From the NCBI GenBank assembly GCA_015179025.1, contig WHUX01000757.1:1-11762 (forward strand): DNA of 11,762 nucleotides. Direction: 5' to 3'. Source of the stretch: Terfezia claveryi. Lineage: Eukaryota > Ascomycota > Pezizomycetes > Pezizales > Pezizaceae. This document shows positions 8,164 to 11,762 of this stretch, in pieces. Below the pieces are notes generated by a model that saw only the letters and a list, made by a program, of their open reading frames with translations, searched no databases and was not told the DNA's origin. Made by a program: the position numbers and the translations under genes. Position 1 is the first letter of the stretch. Each line of letters opens with the position of its first letter.

Positions 8164-9876
8164 TTACCCAAATAAAACTAAGAAATCACCTATCCCAATT
8201 GCAACTACTCTCTTTACGCCTCTTCGCCCCTTCCCCCCCTCCGCGTCCACATCCCTAGACAAACCCCTAGGCGTCCGTGGTGTCCTCCACCTCCCCGCAC
8301 TCCCAGGCCCAGGCTCCCGCAACCCCCCAAACACATTAACCTCATCCCCTCCTCCTCTCCTCCAGTCCCTTCCTTCTTCAAACCCACTCCTCAGCCCACC
8401 AATCCTCGCGCTCCTCCTCCCACTAATCCACCTTTGCCTCCCAGCCTCCTCATCCGAACTTGATTCCCCCTCACTACTCCCATCGCTCACCCCGATCCTT
8501 AGACTTGCATCTTTCTCATCCCATGTTGGTCTGAGCTGGACCTTTTCCGGTTTTCTCGGGTGGCGGTCGAGCTCAGGGTCGACGAATAGCGGCGCGGAGG
8601 GGATTCTGTGTGAGGGGTCATTTAGATCTCCTTGGGCATGCGAGGAGAGCGGGACATGATCGACTCTATACCCGAAATCCCTCGCGGTAACCTTCGTTTT
8701 CTCAGTCAACACAGATAAATGTCTGAAATTCCTGTCATTGCCCCTTTGCGCGCTCGGACTAGGTGGATTCGAGATGAGAGTGAGGTGTCCATGTAGCGAA
8801 GAGGCTTTGGCGATTAAGGTGGAAGGAAGGCAGGATATGCATGTAAGGAGGATGAGTTCGCCCATGGTGAGAATGGAGATGAAGGAGGCACGGGGCACGG
8901 GGGTGACGCTTGTGAAGAGGCGGAAGGTGGTGAAAAAAATGGAGAGGAAGGCAGTGACAAAGAGAAGGGTAGTGTGCCGGGGGGTGATGCTGGGGGGAAA
9001 GTGAGGTGAGAGACAGCGGAGCGCGAGAACACCGGTCAGGATTACTATGAAGGAGGTTAGTTGGGACCGAGATGCGTATGGATTGGGGAGCAGAGAGGAG
9101 TATACCGAGGAGGATGGTGAGGATGTGGGTTACCCCAACAATGACAACTAACTGTGTAGTGATAAAATCTAAGGGATTATATCTATCGAAAAAAAAAACA
9201 TCAGCCACTCTCCCCTAGAATACAAATTCACTTGCAAGGGGAAAAAACTCACACATCTCCCTTCCCTACTGCCATCCCCACAACGACTGCCCCTCCCATC
9301 ACAATCCCTACAAAACTCGCCCCAACAACCCCCACTGTCCCCACCACATCCCCCTCGCCACCCCCTTCAACCTGCCCCACCCCTCCCGAATCAAGCACAA
9401 AAATACACTCTTCACAGCCCACACCACAACTACATACACCATCGCCAACGCCATCTCTGTCCCGACCCCATCGTCACCAAATCCACCGGCGGCTTCAACA
9501 ACATTGGAGTGTACGAATCATCAGGATTATAATTTTGTATAAACACCGGAACCCTAATGGAGCTTGATCCCGTGCCGCCCACTGCGACGGCTACATGCGC
9601 GGAAGGAATTCGAATAGGAGGATTCTTGGAGAGATAATTCCTCATGTATTTATCTGCCGTGACCCACCACCATGTTCCCAGGATTGCATACGCAAAGGTA
9701 AAGGCTGCGGCCGTCCAGATGAGGATTCCACCAAGGCCGCGAAGGGAGAGGGGGGAGTAGGTTGTGCGGGCGCGGCGGAGCGAGAGGACGCGGAGGGTGA
9801 AGATGGTTATGAGGATGGTTATGAGGAGGTAAGTTGTTGCGAGGGTTACGATTAGGTTGGAGGAGAGGAGCGCCAT
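8164..9876 (-). CDS. Seven-helix membrane protein with long polar tail; multi-exon, two apparent frame breaks
   Basis: ATG at 9876-9874 in the good context AACAAAAGATGG. Helices 1 (about 8-29) and 2 (49-72) are followed by a loop of about 70 residues (YMRNYLSKNPP, then VPVFIQNYNPDD). The frame then changes near 9466 into helix 3 (MALAMVYVVVVWAVKSVF) and again near 9361 into helix 4. After introns 9252-9183 and 9105-9045 come helices 5-7 and a tail of about 215 residues rich in Ser, Arg, Gly and acidic residues (GESSSDEEAGRQR), ending at 8164. With two added bases and both introns removed the reading is exactly 528 codons including the stop. Helix 3 (VKS then IRE) and helix 7 (a Glu, then CLP) recall fungal PTH11/SAT4-type receptors, but the long second loop does not fit well, so the family is unproven. 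It may be a recent pseudogene or carry sequencing errors. Confidence 0.6.
9045..9105 (-). other. Predicted intron, 61 nt, in the seven-helix protein gene
   Basis: The donor is GTATAC at 9105, the branch site is a clear ACTAAC, and the acceptor is TTCATAG ending at 9045, 11 nt after the branch site. Removal joins the helix 5 frame (THILTILL) to VILTGVLALRCL through a split Val codon. An alternative is one extra base without splicing, which would add an eighth hydrophobic segment; the branch and acceptor make splicing more likely. Confidence 0.6.
9183..9252 (-). other. Predicted intron, 70 nt, in the seven-helix protein gene
   Basis: On the minus strand the intron opens with the canonical donor GTGAGT at 9252, has a CTGAT branch-like site about 17 nt before the end, then a ten-T tract, and closes with CGATAG at 9183. 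Removing it joins GAT-GT to A, making a Val codon (residue 209) and linking the helix 4 frame to YNPLDFITTQ in the frame that is open downstream. Length, signals and phase all agree with a fungal intron. Confidence 0.65.
9802..9825. repeat. Two tandem copies of a 12-base unit inside helix 1
   Basis: GATGGTTATGAG occurs twice without a gap. On the coding (minus) strand it encodes the repeated LITI motif of the first membrane helix, so it is probably a small in-frame duplication in a hydrophobic segment and not a separate element. Confidence 0.6.
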
Positions 9877-10982
9877 CTTTTGTTGGCACGCAGGGATTTA
9901 ATCCCCGATGTGGACTTGTAGACACCCACTGGGAATGAAGAGAAAATTAATCCACAATATTGCGGAATATGGAGAATTGAGTATCAAGAGATTTATACTC
10001 TATGTTGTATATAGATACTAAAAATGATAGACAGATAGAATATATGTAAAATGCCGTCGAAGCTTGGGTATAGAGAAGGTAATTCCAAATATGGTATAGT
10101 TGATGCCCCTCAATGAATGAACACCCTCCTGGGGGAAGAAGGTGCACAATGGAGAGAATGTATGTATGTTATGGACCAGCCAGTCTATATCCCAAAGCCA
10201 TCCTCAGACAGTCAGTAAATGCTTTTTTCTAAGCTCTCCGGAGAAAAGATGCCCCAAACTTCTGGCCCCACTAATCTCAAATTCCAGGAGTATTGAAAGG
10301 CTTGAGCAAATTGATAGGGTCAACTACTTACCAGTTAATTCCTGCACAAAGCAGGAAGTGTGATGTCAATTCAGAGTTGAAAAGAACGTGTGAGGCGTTG
10401 CCGAGGAGTACGCGTGGGGGGAGGGATGGTATATATACATTAGGCCCCATTATATGTGCTTACGCTAGAACTGACCGCACGTCAGGGGCAAAAACAATGG
10501 TAGACAATGCTTTACCGGAATTTTACCAACCATCTCAGCAGACTAGAGTTGGGTTGTTTGGGAAAATCTTCAGCTCTGTAAACCAGACTGATCTCTGTGG
10601 TGGTAGAGTGATGCTCAATGCATTGGTATCATGTGGGTTATTCGCATGAGAGAAATGACACTAGAGTATTAGTATATATTCAGCTGATAATTCAGGAAAG
10701 CTGCGTAAACGCTTCCTCGATCTCGCAGAATTATCGATCGCCAATGTAAAACCTACAGATGTGCCGTGGTTGGAATATCGATATCGAGTGATGCGGAGAG
10801 TCATACAGAGTGTAAACACTTCCGAATCGTTTCAGATTACTTGAGTTCCAACTTTGCAAACAATAAACACGTCTATTCCTCCTTGTCCTGGAATAGGGAT
10901 ATACTGCTACTGCCATTCTGCAGGTTCGCGGATGTGTAACGTTCGTCGCTGAAGCATCTATAGTCAGCGACAGGTACGCCAA
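9877..10982. other. Non-coding spacer upstream of the seven-helix protein gene
   Basis: Apart from the possible TATA box, nothing can be supported. The longest open stretch (10293-10649, plus strand) has no protein-like pattern, no good start context and sits in AT-rich DNA with random codon use. Confidence 0.4.
9992..9997 (-). promoter_or_regulatory. Possible TATA box of the seven-helix protein gene
   Basis: TATAAA on the minus strand, about 116 bases before the ATG at 9876, within an AT-rich stretch. Position is plausible for a fungal gene with a short leader. No other promoter evidence is available, and such words are common in this spacer. Confidence 0.25.
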
Positions 10983-11379
10983 TTATTCAGTTTGATTCAA
11001 TTGATAGTGCATCGTCATGGCGTGAGACTGGTATGTTTTCAATTTGACAGCGTCTAAATCACGGGCGGTTATATCTTCATTGTTTGACGTTGACCGTTGA
11101 CAGTTGACAATATCGACCCGGGAATTCAACACTAAGTATGCATAATCTCTAGACTGGGCACATGCCTCAAGCTTGGCGTAAGCCGCCAAACGTGAAACAA
11201 CTCCTGAGACCTGAGGTGACAATGGGGAAGTAGAAGTCTGAGTGCAATTGTTTGAAGTGCACGATACTCACAATATCAATAATGTTTGCAGGAAGTGATG
11301 AACACCACCTGTAGTCACAAGACCTATCGCGTGGGTTTCTTTTTTTCTTTTTCCTTCCGGGTTCGTGGTGGCCCCCCAT
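10983..11379 (-). CDS. Weak candidate: two-exon hypothetical gene or fragment
   Basis: A minus-strand frame before 11271 (LPANIIDI) can be spliced with a 61-nt intron at 11271-11211 (GTGAGT to CTCAG) to a second frame (VSGVVSRLAAYAKLEACAQS), preserving phase 0. The joined sequence continues to TAA at 10985-10983, about 110 residues if the ATG at 11379 is used. For it: a canonical donor, usual fungal intron length, and a plausible helical stretch across the junction. Against it: no clear branch site, a lysine-rich N-terminal part that looks like translated spacer, no recognised family, and weak codon preference. The true start may lie elsewhere or the gene may not exist. Confidence 0.2.
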
Positions 11380-11762
11380 TGGTTTATTCGAGTTCTCTCG
11401 ATCAAGGTTTTTAGGCAGCTCTCAGGTTCTACTGTATGTCAACTGTGATAAAAAATTTCGTAGATATAGCACAACTTTCCCGGATCCGGACTCAATTTCA
11501 TCCTAGATCTGTATTGTCTTGACTTTGGCACTACAACTTAACACGTCATGCAACTCTCCACAAATACGTAATTGCCTTCTAAACACCAAGCATTCGAGAT
11601 ATCATCAGGTCTTGGCAGTGTAGCTGCTTTAGATCGGAGTATAATATGCTATTTTACATATTCTAGGGCTTATAGTTGTAGGTGTATAAATGCAATGCTC
11701 TATTATGGTGGTGGGTAATCTAGTTAGACTCGCTCTAGCTGCTGCCATCGTATTGTTTCAGT
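11380..11762. other. Unassigned right edge
   Basis: AT-rich sequence with no open frame of note, no RNA gene and no repeat recognised. Confidence 0.4.

Noticed and set aside
9316..9368. Short GTTGAA...GACAG interval as an intron between helix 3 and helix 4
   Set aside because: At 37 nt it is too short for a typical fungal intron and has no branch site; a one-base change in a G-run is simpler.
8738..9567. Plus-strand open frames with Pro/Thr/Ser-rich or Lys/Val/Gly-rich translations
   Set aside because: They are antisense to the membrane-protein gene; the minus strand gives hydrophobic helices with splice signals, while these are low-complexity by-products of skewed base composition.
10293..10649. 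118-codon plus-strand open frame
   Set aside because: No family-like sequence, poor start context, codon use like the surrounding spacer, and no supporting promoter or splice signals.

Overview
The window looks like nuclear DNA of a filamentous ascomycete fungus. The clearest gene has a fungal-style start context (CAAAATG) and a secretory signal. The second good gene contains short introns of 61 and 70 nt with fungal splice and branch signals. Long AT-rich gaps separate the genes, and one stretch holds a badly decayed coding remnant. No bacterial operon structure, Shine-Dalgarno sites, tRNA, rRNA or CRISPR array is seen. The species cannot be named; gene-poor ascomycete genomes rich in transposons would fit.

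Layout: 3-547 (+) is the 3' end of an unrecognised gene cut by the window edge and interrupted by one frame break. 548-1923 is non-coding. 1924-3019 carries a promoter-like region and an uninterrupted 263-codon gene for a secreted copper enzyme of the AA14 lytic polysaccharide monooxygenase type, the most secure call here. 3020-5229 is non-coding, with a possible solo-LTR-like start and a perfect 9-bp inverted repeat near 4338-4409. 5230-6565 (-) is a decayed protein-coding relic with many stops and frame changes, possibly from a mobile element. 6566-8163 is AT-rich spacer with one 48-bp nested hairpin. 8164-9876 (-) is a multi-exon gene for a seven-helix membrane protein with a long polar tail. 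Beyond 9877 almost nothing can be supported, except a weak two-exon candidate at 10983-11379 (-).

The genes do not form an obvious cluster or pathway. The secreted oxidase would act outside the cell on plant polysaccharide; the seven-helix protein would sit in a membrane, perhaps as a receptor-like protein. Two patterns cut across genes: coding-strand composition alternates in blocks between C-ending and G-ending codons, and three apparent frame breaks each fall at or near a run of G and would each be closed by one more base. I do not see a convincing undescribed multi-gene system.
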